Assembly (NCBI GenBank): GCA_016946835.1
Contig: JACVTC010000003.1
Span: 565,001 to 627,000 of the forward strand
Direction of reading: 5' to 3'
DNA length: 62,000 nucleotides
From: Neocallimastix lanati (nom. inval.)
Lineage: Eukaryota > Neocallimastigomycota > Neocallimastigomycetes > Neocallimastigales > Neocallimastigaceae
Both the position numbers and the translations under genes were made by a program. Under the pieces are notes generated by a model. The model was not told where the DNA came from and searched no databases. It worked only from the letters and a program-made list of their open reading frames with translations. Positions 44,116 to 58,515 of the stretch are shown here, in pieces (positions within the stretch are counted from its first letter, which is position 1; the number at the start of each line of letters is the position of its first letter).

Positions 44116-45320
44116 ACTTTCCATACTTATTTAATTCTAATCTAAATTTAATTAAATAATTTAATTTTATTTTTTTTTTCCTCCACCTCCTTTTTTCTTT
44201 TTAATAAAATTTGGAGATTTTTTTTTTGTCTAGAAAAAAAAAAGATTTTTTTTTTTTAATTTTTAATTATATAAAATTAATATTAATTATATATATGTAT
44301 TTACATACTTATATTTATAAAATATTCAAAAAAAAAATTGAAAAATTAAAACCTGAAAAAAGGAACAAAAAAAAAAAAAGAAATTAAATATTTTCTAGAC
44401 AAAAAAAAAAAATAAGATAAAATTTGTTTTGTTTTAATTGTTTCTTTTTTTTTTTTTTTATTAAAAATAACTTTATATATGTATGTATATATTTGACTTT
44501 AATTTTTTTTTTTTTTTTTTTTTTTAGACTATTTGACTTTGATATATAGTAAAAATTATGAATGTTCTTTATTTCCTTAATTCATTTAAACATAAATATA
44601 ATAAAAAATTTAAACATTTTCATATATGTAATTAAAAATTATTTGCATTAAATAAATAAATAAATAAATAAGCATAATGATTATATCTTAAATATGTTAT
44701 ATTAAATTATCTAAATTATTAAATTATTAATTAAAAAAAAATTTTTTTTATGCAATATTATTATTATTATTTTCAATTTATTTATAAATTTAATTATATT
44801 AAAAGATAATAATACAAAAGAGAAAAAAAAATAAAATAAAATAAAATTAAATAAAATAAACAGTAGAATATGAATATAAAGTACAGATTGAATAAAATAA
44901 AATAAATAGTGGAATATTAAATATAAAGTACAGATTGAATAAAAATAAAATAAAATAAAATATATTATTAATTATATAAATGATAATAATTATATATATT
45001 TATAATAATAAATAATAAAAATATGAATAAGAAATAGTAAAATAAAATAATTTTAATAAAAATAAAAACATTAAAATTATTTATTTTATTATTTTTTTTA
45101 ATTGTTTCGACACTAATCAATATTAATTTTTGTTATTTATTTAATAATTTTTTATTATTATTATTTTTTTTTATATTTTTATTTTTTTATTTTTTATTGT
45201 TAATTCTTTTTTTTTGGGGGTATTTTTTTATACTCCAGTATTTTTTTTATATTCATTAAAAAAAAATAAAGTAATCCTTGAATATAAAAAGAGTCTTTTT
45301 TTTTTTTTTTTCCATTTTCG
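44116..45320. other. Intergenic region downstream of the LOR gene
   Basis: AT-rich, T runs, a short C/T tract at 44165-44200 and the minisatellite described separately. It includes the 3' flank of the 45.3-46.0 kb gene, with a 15-base T run at 45297-45311 just after its stop. Confidence 0.45.
44855..44945. repeat. Minisatellite copies matching 26220-26430
   Basis: Two consecutive units carrying CAGTAGAATATGAATATAAA or TAGTGGAATATTAAATATAAA followed by GTACAGATTGAATAAA and AAATA pentamers, the same architecture as the 26-kb minisatellite. Confidence 0.75.
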
Positions 45321-45998
45321 CTAATATATTCCATCGATTTCGGCTATCACTGAATAATTATTAGTTTTTATGCATTCATTAATGAGTGTTTCCTTTTCAT
45401 ATATTTCTGCTTTTATTCTAAGAATAGCAAATGATATACCGAGAGCAATCATAAACATATTGTCTACTCCACTAGATATTTCTAATCGATAACGTGGTCC
45501 ATAGTTTTTTTCTTTTTTATAAGCAACCATTCTACATATCTTAGGGGTTGTGTCTTTTTCTTTTCCCAGAAAAACCCCACAAGTACGATAGCCTTTATCA
45601 AGATTCATATCAAGAATTTCTCTTTTCTTTGTTAATAAATTTACATATTCTACCTTATATTTTTTTGCTTTCCATGAATATTTTCTGGTAAGAGATGCAA
45701 TTAATTTATCTTCACTCTCCCCAGCATATATTTTTTTAGGAGAGGAACTGTTATCATAGTTGAATACAGGTATTCCATCCATTGTATAAAAAAATATTTT
45801 ACTACATTTATAGACACATTTAAAATATTCTTTATCATTGGTTCCCTTTACTATAAAAAAATATGGAGACCTCAATCCTTCAACATATTCTATAAAGAGA
45901 GTAACGGATTTTTGATAAACATAACTTTCATCAAATAGTACCACCTCTTTTGGTGAACTATTGATACTTCTATATAATTGTTTTTCAAAATAACCCAT
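45321..45998 (-). CDS. LURP-one-related (Tubby-like fold) protein
   Basis: 225 residues, single exon, start ATG at 45998 after an A-rich leader. The protein fits the LURP-one-related/Tubby-C-terminal-like family: about 200 residues of beta-strand-rich sequence ending in a hydrophobic central helix. Visible marks: SPYFFIVKG near the N-terminal strands, then FKCVYKCSKIFFYTMDGIPV, which matches the family's pattern of a strand leading into a D-G turn, and near the C terminus SGVDNMFMIALGISFAILRI, which corresponds to the family's V-D-x-hydrophobic helix. No signal peptide is evident. Family members are known in plants, fungi and as phospholipid-scramblase relatives; their biochemical role is mostly unknown, with membrane or lipid association proposed. 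It has no operon-like neighbours. The assignment rests on pattern recognition, so a profile search is the natural test. Confidence 0.65.
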   Translation of the reverse strand: MGYFEKQLYRSINSSPKEVVLFDESYVYQKSVTLFIEYVEGLRSPYFFIVKGTNDKEYFKCVYKCSKIFFYTMDGIPVFNYDNSSSPKKIYAGESEDKLIASLTRKYSWKAKKYKVEYVNLLTKKREILDMNLDKGYRTCGVFLGKEKDTTPKICRMVAYKKEKNYGPRYRLEISSGVDNMFMIALGISFAILRIKAEIYEKETLINECIKTNNYSVIAEIDGIY

Positions 45999-47447
45999 TT
46001 TAATTTTAATTAAATTAATTTTTTTTTTTTATTTTAATGAAAATAAGATAAAATAATGTTTTTTTTTTATTATTATTATTTTCTTCCTTTCGTTCTTAAA
46101 TAATTACAATCAATATAAAAAAAAATAAAGAAATACACCACAATTTACTATTTAATAATTATTATTTAATTCTTATGGTTATTATTTGGAGTTTTTTATA
46201 AATATTTTAATTTTATCGTAAACTTATTACTATTAATACTTATTGCTTTGATTTTTTTATAAAAAATATAATTTTATTCCTTAAAATTTTATCATGGATA
46301 AATATTGATAAAATAATAATATATTGGATATGAAATTGTTTTAGTGTTATATATATTATTATTTTCTATAATATCAGAATTTCATAACTAATATTTGTAT
46401 GATAATACTATTGATATATATTTATTTTATACTTTCATTTTAAAAAAGAAAAAAATAATAATAATTGAAGAATTGTTTTAATTTTAAAAATGTGCTTATA
46501 ATATACATATATATATATGTTTTTATTTTATTTGTTTGTTTGCTTTATTTTATTTATTTATATATGTTTTTCAAACCTTATATATTTTTGTTTTATTTAA
46601 TATAAATAATATATTTTATTGTATTATTTATATCTTGTGTGACTTATTTTTTAATATTCATTTTTTTTCTTTTTTTCTTTTCTATCTCCTATTTTTTCCT
46701 TATTATTTCTATTATAATATTTAATTTTTTTTTTCTAATTAAAAAAAAATAATAAATAAATAATAAATGAAATAATATAAGAAAACAATAAGAAAAAAAT
46801 AATAATAAAAGTTTACTGTTTTAATTATACATTAAAACTTTTTTTTAATTTTATTATTTTATTAAAAAAAAATATTTTTTTTTCCAATATCTTGATTTAA
46901 AGAAGGAAAAAAAAAAAAAAAAAAAAAAAAAGTTTAAAACAATTTATTAATTAAAAAAAATTATTTTTAAATTAATTTTATTTAAAAAGTTTAAATATAA
47001 AACATTTAAAAAAAATAAAAAATAAAAAATAAAAAATAAAAAAAAAAACAAATTTTTAGTAAATTAAAAATTATTATTTCATTTTTATATTATTAAACAT
47101 TTTTTATTAAATAATATAACAATAAAGAAAAAAAAGAACATTTTTTTTATATATATTACTTTATTCATACTAATTTTTTGTTATGATTTCTACAAGACTT
47201 CTTATATAGATAATAATTTAACTAATTTATTTTGTATAATTCAAGTATAATATTAATGTTTTATTCTATCATATAAGTAAATAAACATAATAAATCTACA
47301 ACATATATATAATAAAATATATCTATATTCCTTATATACTATATAAACGAATGAAATAAATAAATTAAATAAATGTAAATATACAAATGAATAAAATAAA
47401 TATAAATAAATAAAATGGTTACATTAAATTAGTTTTAAAATATAAAA

Positions 47448-47495
<48 letters not shown>

Positions 47496-48254
47496 AATTA
47501 GTTGATTTTTTATTTTATCTACTCAAAAATGGTTACATTTTTTTTTGTTTTTTTGTATTAAACTTTAAAATTATTTATGAAATAAAATTTATATTAAAAA
47601 ATATGAAATTAAACTTTATTTTTTTTTTTTTGTCATATTGCAGAGATGAATGTACATAAAATTTTATAATATTTTCTTTTTTTTTTTCTTTTTAAATAAT
47701 AAATATATAAATAAATAAAAATAAATAAAAAATGAATAAACATATAAAGAAAAAATATAAAATAATAAGAATAAAAGTAAAGATAAAAATAAATAAATCA
47801 ATAAATGAAAAATTGATAGAAAAAAAAAAAAAAAAAGCAACATATCAATACAAATAAATATATATATAATTATTAATATAAATAAAATACGTTAAAAAGA
47901 AATGTGATTATAATTATAATATTAATAAAAGTAATCTAATATTTAATTTTTATTAATATATGATATATAATTATTTGATATTTAAAAAAATGGCTTTTTT
48001 TTTTTTATTTCTTTTATTATTATTATTTAATTAAAAATAGAAATATAATTTAATAAAATTAAATTATTTTTCATCATACAATATTAAAGTTACTTTTTAA
48101 TAATTTAATAAAAAAAAAAGTATAAAAATATATTATTAATTAAATAATTATACAGAAATTATTTTATTATAACTATTATTATAATAAAATATAATCTTTA
48201 TTTATATTATTATTATTGTCTTTATTTAATTGAAATTATCATTTAACTTATTAT
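45999..48254. other. Intergenic region upstream of the LOR gene
   Basis: AT-rich, with TTTA/TAAA repeats (for example TAAA units at 47445-47490), homopolymers and TA runs. No gene, RNA or transposon end recognised. Confidence 0.5.
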
Positions 48255-48852
48255 ATTATTTATTATTTATTATTCATTATTTCATACTATTATTATTTAT
48301 TATTACTTATTTATAATATTATAAATTATAAATTATAAATTATTGATTATTTATTATTGATTATTTATTATATATTATTTAATTATTTATTATTTCAATT
48401 ATTTATTATTTATTATATATTATATATTATTTATTATTTATTATTTATTATTTATTATTTATTATTTATTATTTATTATTTATTATTTATTATTTATTAT
48501 TTATTATTTATTATTTATTATTTATTATTTATTATTTATTATTTATTATTTATTATTTATTATTTATTATTTATTATTTATTTATTATTTATTATTTATT
48601 ATTTATTATTTATTATTCATTATTTCATACTATTATTATTTATTATTACTTATTTATAATATTATAAATTATAAATTATAAATTATTGATTATTTATTAT
48701 TGATTATTTATTATTGATTATTTATATTTATTATTTATTATTTATTATTTATTATTTATTATTTATTATTTATTATTTATTATTTATTATTTATTATTTA
48801 TTATTTATTATTTATTATTTATTATTTATTTATTATTTATTATTTATTATAA
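48255..48852. repeat. Second ATTATTT array with a nested 108-bp duplication
   Basis: The 7-bp ATTATTT unit again. A non-repeat island, beginning ATTCATTATTTCATACTATT and ending after three ATAAATT units and TTGATTATTTATTATTG, occurs twice (about 48262-48370 and 48604-48713), so a larger block of array plus island has been duplicated. Confidence 0.9.
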
Positions 48853-50412
48853 TTATTATCTCTCTATCTAAAAATTATAATATTATTTGATTACTGTGAT
48901 TATTATTTTCATAATGGTTTTGCTATTATCTATTTTTTGCTTATTTTTTTTCAATATTTTTATCTGAACTATCATTTAAAAAAAAATATTTTCTTTTTTT
49001 CTTTATTTATCTATATTATTCAAATTATTATTATTTACTATCTATAATTCTATATTGATTTATTTTTTCATTTTTGAAGTTTTTTTTTTTTCTTTATTTA
49101 AATTATTTAAATTATCATTATTTATTATCTATAATTATATGATATACAATAATATTAAATAATTAATTGATTAACAAATAAGTAATAATGATAATGATAT
49201 ATAATTTAAAAATAAATAAATAATATATAAATAATTATAATTATAATGTGAAGGTTTAATAATAAATATACTATAATAATTAAATTTTCTAATCTAATTA
49301 ATAAAAAATACAATAAATAATTAATTACATAAATAAATAATTAATAAATAAAATTAAATACTAATTGAAAAACAATTAAATAATAATAATAATAATAATA
49401 ACAATAATAAACAAATAAAAATAAAACATAATATAATAAAATAAAAAAAATTATATCAAAGAGACTTTTATATTTATGTATAATCAGTCAATATTAAATT
49501 ATTTTTTTTTTTGTATTAAACTTTTTTTTTTTCTTTTTTTTTAAATTATTTTTTTCTTTTTTTGATTATTTTTTTTTTATTATTTAATAATTTTTCTTGA
49601 TAAATAAATATATATAAAAAAAAATTCATTTTATAAAACTTATTATATAAAAGGAATGCTAATTGTTTGAATAATATAATTATACCTATATAATTATATA
49701 TAAATTTCAATTAGGATTAAAACAAATATTATTCTCTATCAATTATTTTCCTTTGTTCTTATCAAAGAAAATTTTCTTTCTTTTATTAAATAAAACATAA
49801 AAAGTTTAAAAAAGTAACTAAATATTAAAATAATTTTATAAATATTTATATATAATCAATATAATCAAAGTTTTTTATTATTTGTATTCTTTTTTATTTA
49901 TTTATTTATATATTTATTTATATATTTATTTATATATTTATTTATATATTTATTTATATATTTATTTATATATTTATTTATATATTTATATATTTATTTA
50001 TTTATATATTTATATATTTATCAACAAAGGAAAATATGGAATAATATATTTCATATAAGTAAGGATAGAAAAATAAAATTTTTATTTTTTTTCTTTATTA
50101 TAATAATATTGTTAGAAAGTTAGTTTACATTTTAATTATAATGTTAATTAACATTATAATTAATGCTATTAATTTATTACATATTACAATTTTAAATATT
50201 AAGTAGTATAATACAAATAAATAAGAAATAATCTAAGTCTCTTTTTTATTTATAATTAAAATGAATATATGCAATTAATGTTTTGAAATATGTAAGATCC
50301 ATTAAATGTAATTTATATATATATTTATATATATTTATATTGTTAATTTATGTATTATTAAAAAAACAAATTTTTTTACTTCATTCAAATATAGTTAATA
50401 AAGTTAGTATAT
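48853..50412. other. Intergenic region with a 12-bp repeat
   Basis: AT-rich. At about 49895-50020 a tandem array of the 12-bp unit TTTATTTATATA (about ten copies) occurs. Otherwise homopolymers and ATT tracts only; no gene seen. Confidence 0.5.
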
Positions 50413-50422
50413 AATCAAAACA

Positions 50423-51001
50423 GGGAGGTGCATTTCGAAAAATTTCATTTCTGAAAGTTTCATTTCGGAAAATTTACATAAAAAGTTTTATTTTGCAAAA
50501 TTTTTTTTTAAAGTTAATAAATAAATAAATTAATAATAAAACAAATAAATAACATATATAATTAATTTATATATATAATTTAAATAAATAACTAAATAAA
50601 TAAAACAATAATAAATAAATAAATTTAAATTTTTTTTTTTTTTAAAAAAAAATATATATATTATATAATAATAAATATTCATTAGAATTAAAGCTTTAAA
50701 AAAATAAAATATTTTATCATACATTTTAAATGTTCTATAATATATAATTAATAATAATTTTATATATATATATATAAATAAGTATTAATAATTTAAAAGA
50801 AGTAAAGGATAACAATTTAAAATATAACTATTAAAATTAAAATTAAAAACAATTAAAAAATAATTATTATAAAAATTAAAAAAAATATCTAAATAATTAA
50901 TTGATTATTCTACACCTTTTAAGTCCTTGGGCAGTAATTTAAAAAAAAATCTTAAATTGCTAATAAATTTTTTTAATAAAAGAAATAATTATAAATAATC
51001 C

Positions 51002-51042
<41 letters not shown>

Positions 51043-51466
51043 TGAGGACATCATAAAAAAAGGGAGTTAAAAGTAGCACAAAGTTAGGATGATTTTAAAT
51101 AGTATCTATTTTTTCTATTTTTTTATTTTCTATTTTTTTTATTTTTTATTTTATATATTTTTATTTTATATTTTAAATTTTTTTAATTTTTTTTTTATTT
51201 TTTATTTTTTTTTATTTTATATTTTATATTTTATATTTTATATTTTTTTTATTTTTTTTTTTTTTATTTTTTATTTTTTATTTTTTATATTTTATATTTT
51301 TATTTTTTATTTATTTTTTTTTTTTTTTTTTTTTTATTTTTTATTTTTTATAATTTTTATTTTATATTTTTTTTTTATTTTTTATTTTATATTTTTTTAT
51401 TATTTATTTATTTATTTTATTATTTATTTATCTATTTATTAAAATTTTCCGAAATGACACACACTC
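50423..51466. mobile_element. Non-autonomous TIR element B, related to the 10.8-kb element
   Basis: Left end GGGAGGTGCATTTCGAAAAA and right end, reverse-complemented, GAGTGTGTGTCATTTCGGAAAA form imperfect inverted repeats. A perfect 10-bp direct repeat AATCAAAACA lies on both sides (50413-50422 and 51467-51476). Subterminal tandem copies of a TTTCATTTCGGAAAAT-like motif follow the left end (about 50428-50505). The interior codes for nothing and ends in 340 bp of T-rich TTTTTATTTT repeats. The duplication length fits a Mutator-like parent; the GCATTTCG terminus links it to element A. Confidence 0.75.
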
Positions 51467-51667
51467 AATCAAAACATTATAATTTTTTAAAAATAAATAA
51501 TATATTCAAATAGGATATTTTAATATTAAAATATTAATTTAAAATTCTGATAAATTTTAAATTATGCTAGAATATGTCACCTACCAAATTATTGGATTAG
51601 AATATTTTTATGTAACGTTACATAGAAATAAAATGAATATAAATTTACATAAATATATATTAGAAAA

Positions 51668-51841
51668 TGTTATGAAGTCACACACGAAATTTATATTATT
51701 ATATATTTATTTATTCATTATTAATTATTATAAAAAGACTCAGTTATTTAATATTAATTTAATATTAATTCAATATTTAATCTATTACATACATTATATC
51801 ATTAAGAAACTTTATAATATCTTAATGTACATTACTTAACA
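51668..51841 (-). repeat. 3' LTR
   Basis: 174 bp, starting TGTTAAGTAATGTACATTAA on the element strand and ending in a form of CTTAACA (here TCATAACA). It matches the 5' LTR over nearly all its length. A 20-bp segment containing TACACCACATGC in the 5' LTR, and about 10 bp elsewhere, are missing here. Confidence 0.85.
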
Positions 51842-51850
51842 TTCCCCATA
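51842..51850 (-). other. Polypurine tract
   Basis: On the element strand GTATGGGGAA directly precedes the TGTTAAG of the 3' LTR, the expected plus-strand primer position. Confidence 0.7.
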
Positions 51851-51935
51851 CATTAAGTATTATAAAAAATTTATATATATATATACATACAAATAATGAA
51901 ATAATAATAATAATATATTTTATAACTATATATAT

Positions 51936-55190
<3,255 letters not shown>

Positions 55191-55303
55191 TATGATGAAC
55201 ATAAAATAAAAAAAAAAATAATACAAAATAAAAACTAAATATTATTTATTAAAATTTAATGATGTCATAAAATGTTTTATAAAAAAAATAAGTCTCTCAG
55301 CTT

Positions 55304-55317
55304 TGAGACTCTTAATC
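55304..55317 (-). other. Primer binding site candidate, tRNA-Lys(CUU) anticodon arm
   Basis: The plus strand reads TGAGACTCTTAATC directly against the TGTTAAGG end of the 5' LTR. This 14-mer equals the anticodon arm of eukaryotic tRNA-Lys(CUU) as I know it from animals (anticodon CTT in loop CTCTTAA); yeast tRNA-Lys(CUU) shares the central GACTCTTAATC. On the element strand it is therefore complementary to the 5' half of that tRNA, ending near position 40. Confidence 0.6.
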
Positions 55318-55520
55318 TGTTAAGGAGTCACACAGCATGTGGTGTATACACACACGAAATTTATATTATTATATATTTATTTATTTATTAATTATTATTT
55401 TTATTTCTTATGATAAAAAGACTCAGTTATTTAATATTATACATTAATTCAATATTTAATCTATTACATACATTATATCATTAAGAATCTTTATAATATC
55501 TTAATGTACATTACTTAACA
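55318..55520 (-). repeat. 5' LTR
   Basis: 203 bp, TGTTAAG at the outer end and CTTAACA at the inner end, a perfect 7-bp terminal inversion. It carries the same AATATTAAATAACTGAGTCT and ATTTCGTGTGTG blocks as the 3' LTR, plus small insertions relative to it. Confidence 0.85.
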
Positions 55521-55525
55521 GAAAT

Positions 55526-55534
55526 AATTATAAT

Positions 55535-55603
<69 letters not shown>

Positions 55604-55880
55604 TATAATAAAAATAATTATTAATATAATTATTATAATATTAATAGTTACAATATTATAAAAATAATTATTATAAAAACAAAATATTAAAAATAACAAT
55701 AATAAGAATAATTATAATAAAAATAATAATATAATAGCAATAAAATTATTAATAAAATAAAATTTATATCATTAAAAGAAAAAAAAAATATTATTATTAA
55801 AAAAAAAATAATAATAAAAAATTAAAAATAATAAAACAATATGTTATAATTGATAAATAATAATTGTTATATGGGTATTG
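55526..55880. other. AAT-rich spacer
   Basis: ATAATAATA microsatellite at about 55545-55603 and diverged AT sequence; no gene. Confidence 0.5.
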
Positions 55881-56230
55881 TTTATGATCAAAATTAAACT
55901 ACTGAAGAATAACGATCTCCTGAAAGTACTACTTTAATATACTAAAATTATTCCAACTAAATGTTCCTTTAAGTTGTAGATGTCTCTCATGGTTAGCATA
56001 TATGTATCATATAGACTATAATGAATACCCACTTGCATGCTGTTCTAATGCATCGTTCTGTAAAGAATATTAAAAATAAGAGTGTTGGAAATCAAGGTTA
56101 ATTTAAAAAAAAAAAAAAAAATAAAAAATAAAAAAAAAAAAATAATGAGTAAATTATAAATGAAAAATACATAACTCCTTTCATAGTAATAAAAATTGTT
56201 ATATATATTTATATTATTATTTTATTATTT

Positions 56231-56262
<32 letters not shown>

Positions 56263-57601
56263 TTAATAAATAAATAGATAAAGTTTATCATTGGCAATAT
56301 TAAACGTTGATGAAACAGTACTATTCTAACAAAAGTCTATTAGTATGTATAAAAGGTTCATTAGTAGAATTATATAATTGAATTCTTTGGGGTAATTTAT
56401 CTAATGAATTTAAAGACATACTAGTAGTTGTGACCGTATCATCTTCAAGATTATGTGATAAAGCCGTATTAGATATAGTTCTATTTAAAATTACTGAAAA
56501 CAGAATTTGGATCACTATTTTGTTTAGCATATCTTTTATAATAGGATCACTACTATTTACTTTATTGGCATCATCTTATATTGATGACTAATTTGTTGGA
56601 TAATTAATTAAAAGAGGTAACCTTAAATTATAAATATTTCCCAGATGGAACTCTTTTTAAAGAATAAAAAATTAGTATTTGAATTCATACCAAAATTGTT
56701 TGAATTTGTATTATCATTATTTCCTTGATTATTATTCTCAACAGTCGTCACCAAAATAAAAAGAGCTTCTTACAATTTAATAGGTCATATATATTATAAT
56801 TACTTTTTTAAATAAATTAAAGAACTAATAATAAAAATACATAGACACACACATAATAGTTACCCATTTCCTTTTAGTGCCCTAACAATGGGTGTAATCA
56901 TTGACATATTGAAATTTGTCCTGTCTAATTCTTATAGAATTAATCGAAGATATCGTCAAAACCTATGATTAAGTCATAGCGTAGTATCAGGGTTGGATGA
57001 ATAAGCAGCCGAGGGAAGGCCTTTTGAATACCACTGTGGTTTCATGATACCCCAAGATGGAAAACCATTTGTATTAAAAGTTTGAGTTAGCATCGCCGAT
57101 CGCTGATAAAATTGATGGTAGTGGTGGTGAATAACCATTACTCATAACTATGCTTTCGTTTATATTTATATTACAATAACTATTATTCATCTTTGAATTA
57201 AATGGTAGTAGAGGTCTGTTTTGGAACATTATTATAACATAATTATTATTCATAGTAATTGGACTATTATTTAGCATTTTTTAATAGAATAGATAGTTGT
57301 AAAGTTAGTAGTTTGATTTATATATTTTAACACTTATTTTTGATGACGCAATGACTTGATAATAAACTAAACTTAAATTTTTTGAGAAATGAATATATAA
57401 ATATAAAGGATAGGATGAATACATTTCAATTATTTTAACTTCTGTTGCTAATATTGCATAGTGCAAAAATTAAATTTGAATTTACCATCAGATGAAGGAG
57501 ATAAATTACTTGGTATATAATCAGCTTTTGAATAATTTTTTACTTTCAATTTTGTTGTTGCTAAAAGTTATTCAATAGCATAGTTTTGCATTTTCGATAT
57601 A

Positions 57602-57636
<35 letters not shown>

Positions 57637-58078
57637 AATAAAACAATAATGTTGATAAAAAGCTACAGTCTTGAAACCTGAAAATAATAAAAAGGATATT
57701 ACCTAAAACACATTTATTAATTGTGAAATTGGTTAATTGAAGAGTCTTTTTTGGCTTTATAATTGATAATAAATGTATATAGTTAAATGAAGATTAATAT
57801 TTGGAGAAAAAAAAAAAATAAAAACTTGAATTATACCTTTTTTCAAATGATTTCTTTACATTATTTATATTTGTATTACTCCTATTATCAAAATATGAAG
57901 AATTTAGTGGTGTTGATACCGAAGACGTCTGTATATTATTATTATTTGATGGTATAATTGTATTTGTGGCATTGGTGCTTGAATTATTAGTTGAATTATT
58001 ATTTATATTATTTTTTACCGATATATCTTCGGTTGCACTTGGAACTTCTCCTATCTTATCTTCAATATTATTTAACAT
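55880..58078 (-). pseudogene. Decayed Asn/Ser-rich protein gene
   Basis: Minus-strand pieces in a consistent order but different frames. The start piece from 58078, MLNNIEDKIGEVPSATEDIS, runs into an Asn/Ser/Thr-rich stretch to about 57830. Then 57277-57074 (MLNNSPITMNNNYVIIMFQN to GYSPPLPSILSAIGDANSNF), and in another frame TFNTNGFPSWGIMKPQWYSK and GLPSAAYSSNPDTTL (57085-56980). Then VTTVENNNQGNNDNTNSNNF (about 56760-56700) and DDTVTTTSMSLNSLDKLPQR with QLYNSTNEPFIHTNRLL (56450-56325). Last, after a possible CAG acceptor, NDALEQHASGYSL and YIYANHERHLQLKGTF with two stops (about 56060-55940). Low-complexity Asn/Ser composition resembles fungal transcription factors or RNA-binding proteins, but no domain is recognised. 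Some gaps may be introns; the frameshifts inside continuous coding-like sequence indicate decay. Confidence 0.5.
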
Positions 58079-58290
58079 TTTTTACCTTTAAAGGCTTTTG
58101 TAACTTTAAAATGTATTTCTTTTAATTACCTTTTTTTTTTTTTTTTTTTTTCTAAAGGGTAAAAAGCTTCTGGTTGAAGTACATTATCATTTAAATTTTA
58201 ATATTATTATGATTTAATTTTAAAAATTTAGTATTTATTTGTTATTTTTTCTTTCACTTATATATATAATACATTTAAATATATGAAAAT
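58079..58290. other. AT-rich spacer
   Basis: A T run (58132-58151) and AT-rich sequence just upstream of the decayed gene's start; no feature. Confidence 0.4.
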
Positions 58291-58515
58291 TATGCTTCAA
58301 AAGTAATTGTAATATTAATGTATAAGCCACAATGTAATAATAAAAGCATTTAAATATAAATAATTAAGTGCTAGTAATAATTCTTTATTAATAAAGCTGA
58401 CATAATTATAAACTATAAATTCTTGACTCTTAACAATATATATTAGAATGTTAATTATATTTAAAATTACAAAAAAGTTTAATTTTCTTTTTCATAGCAA
58501 TTAATAACAGATTAG
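58291..58515. repeat. Diverged direct repeat, left copy
   Basis: Shares ordered blocks with 60362-60605, including GACATAATTATAAACTATAA / GACATAATTATAAACCATAA, the following ATTCTTGACTCTTAACAATA-like block and TTTAATTTTCTTTTT. The copies are about 2.1 kb apart in the same orientation. Confidence 0.6.

Noticed and set aside
43125-44134. Several overlapping 80-140 codon ORFs of Tyr, Leu and Ile
   Set aside because: Produced by the ATTATTT heptamer, which lacks stops in these frames; all are pure repeat. The ORF at 48357-48659 is the same case.
51089-51442. 117-codon Phe/Tyr/Ile ORF
   Set aside because: It is the T-rich TTTTTATTTT filler inside TIR element B.
55291-55345. A tRNA gene at the copia 5' LTR junction
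   Set aside because: Only the anticodon-arm segment matches tRNA-Lys; there is no acceptor stem, T arm or proper D arm. It is better explained as a primer binding site.
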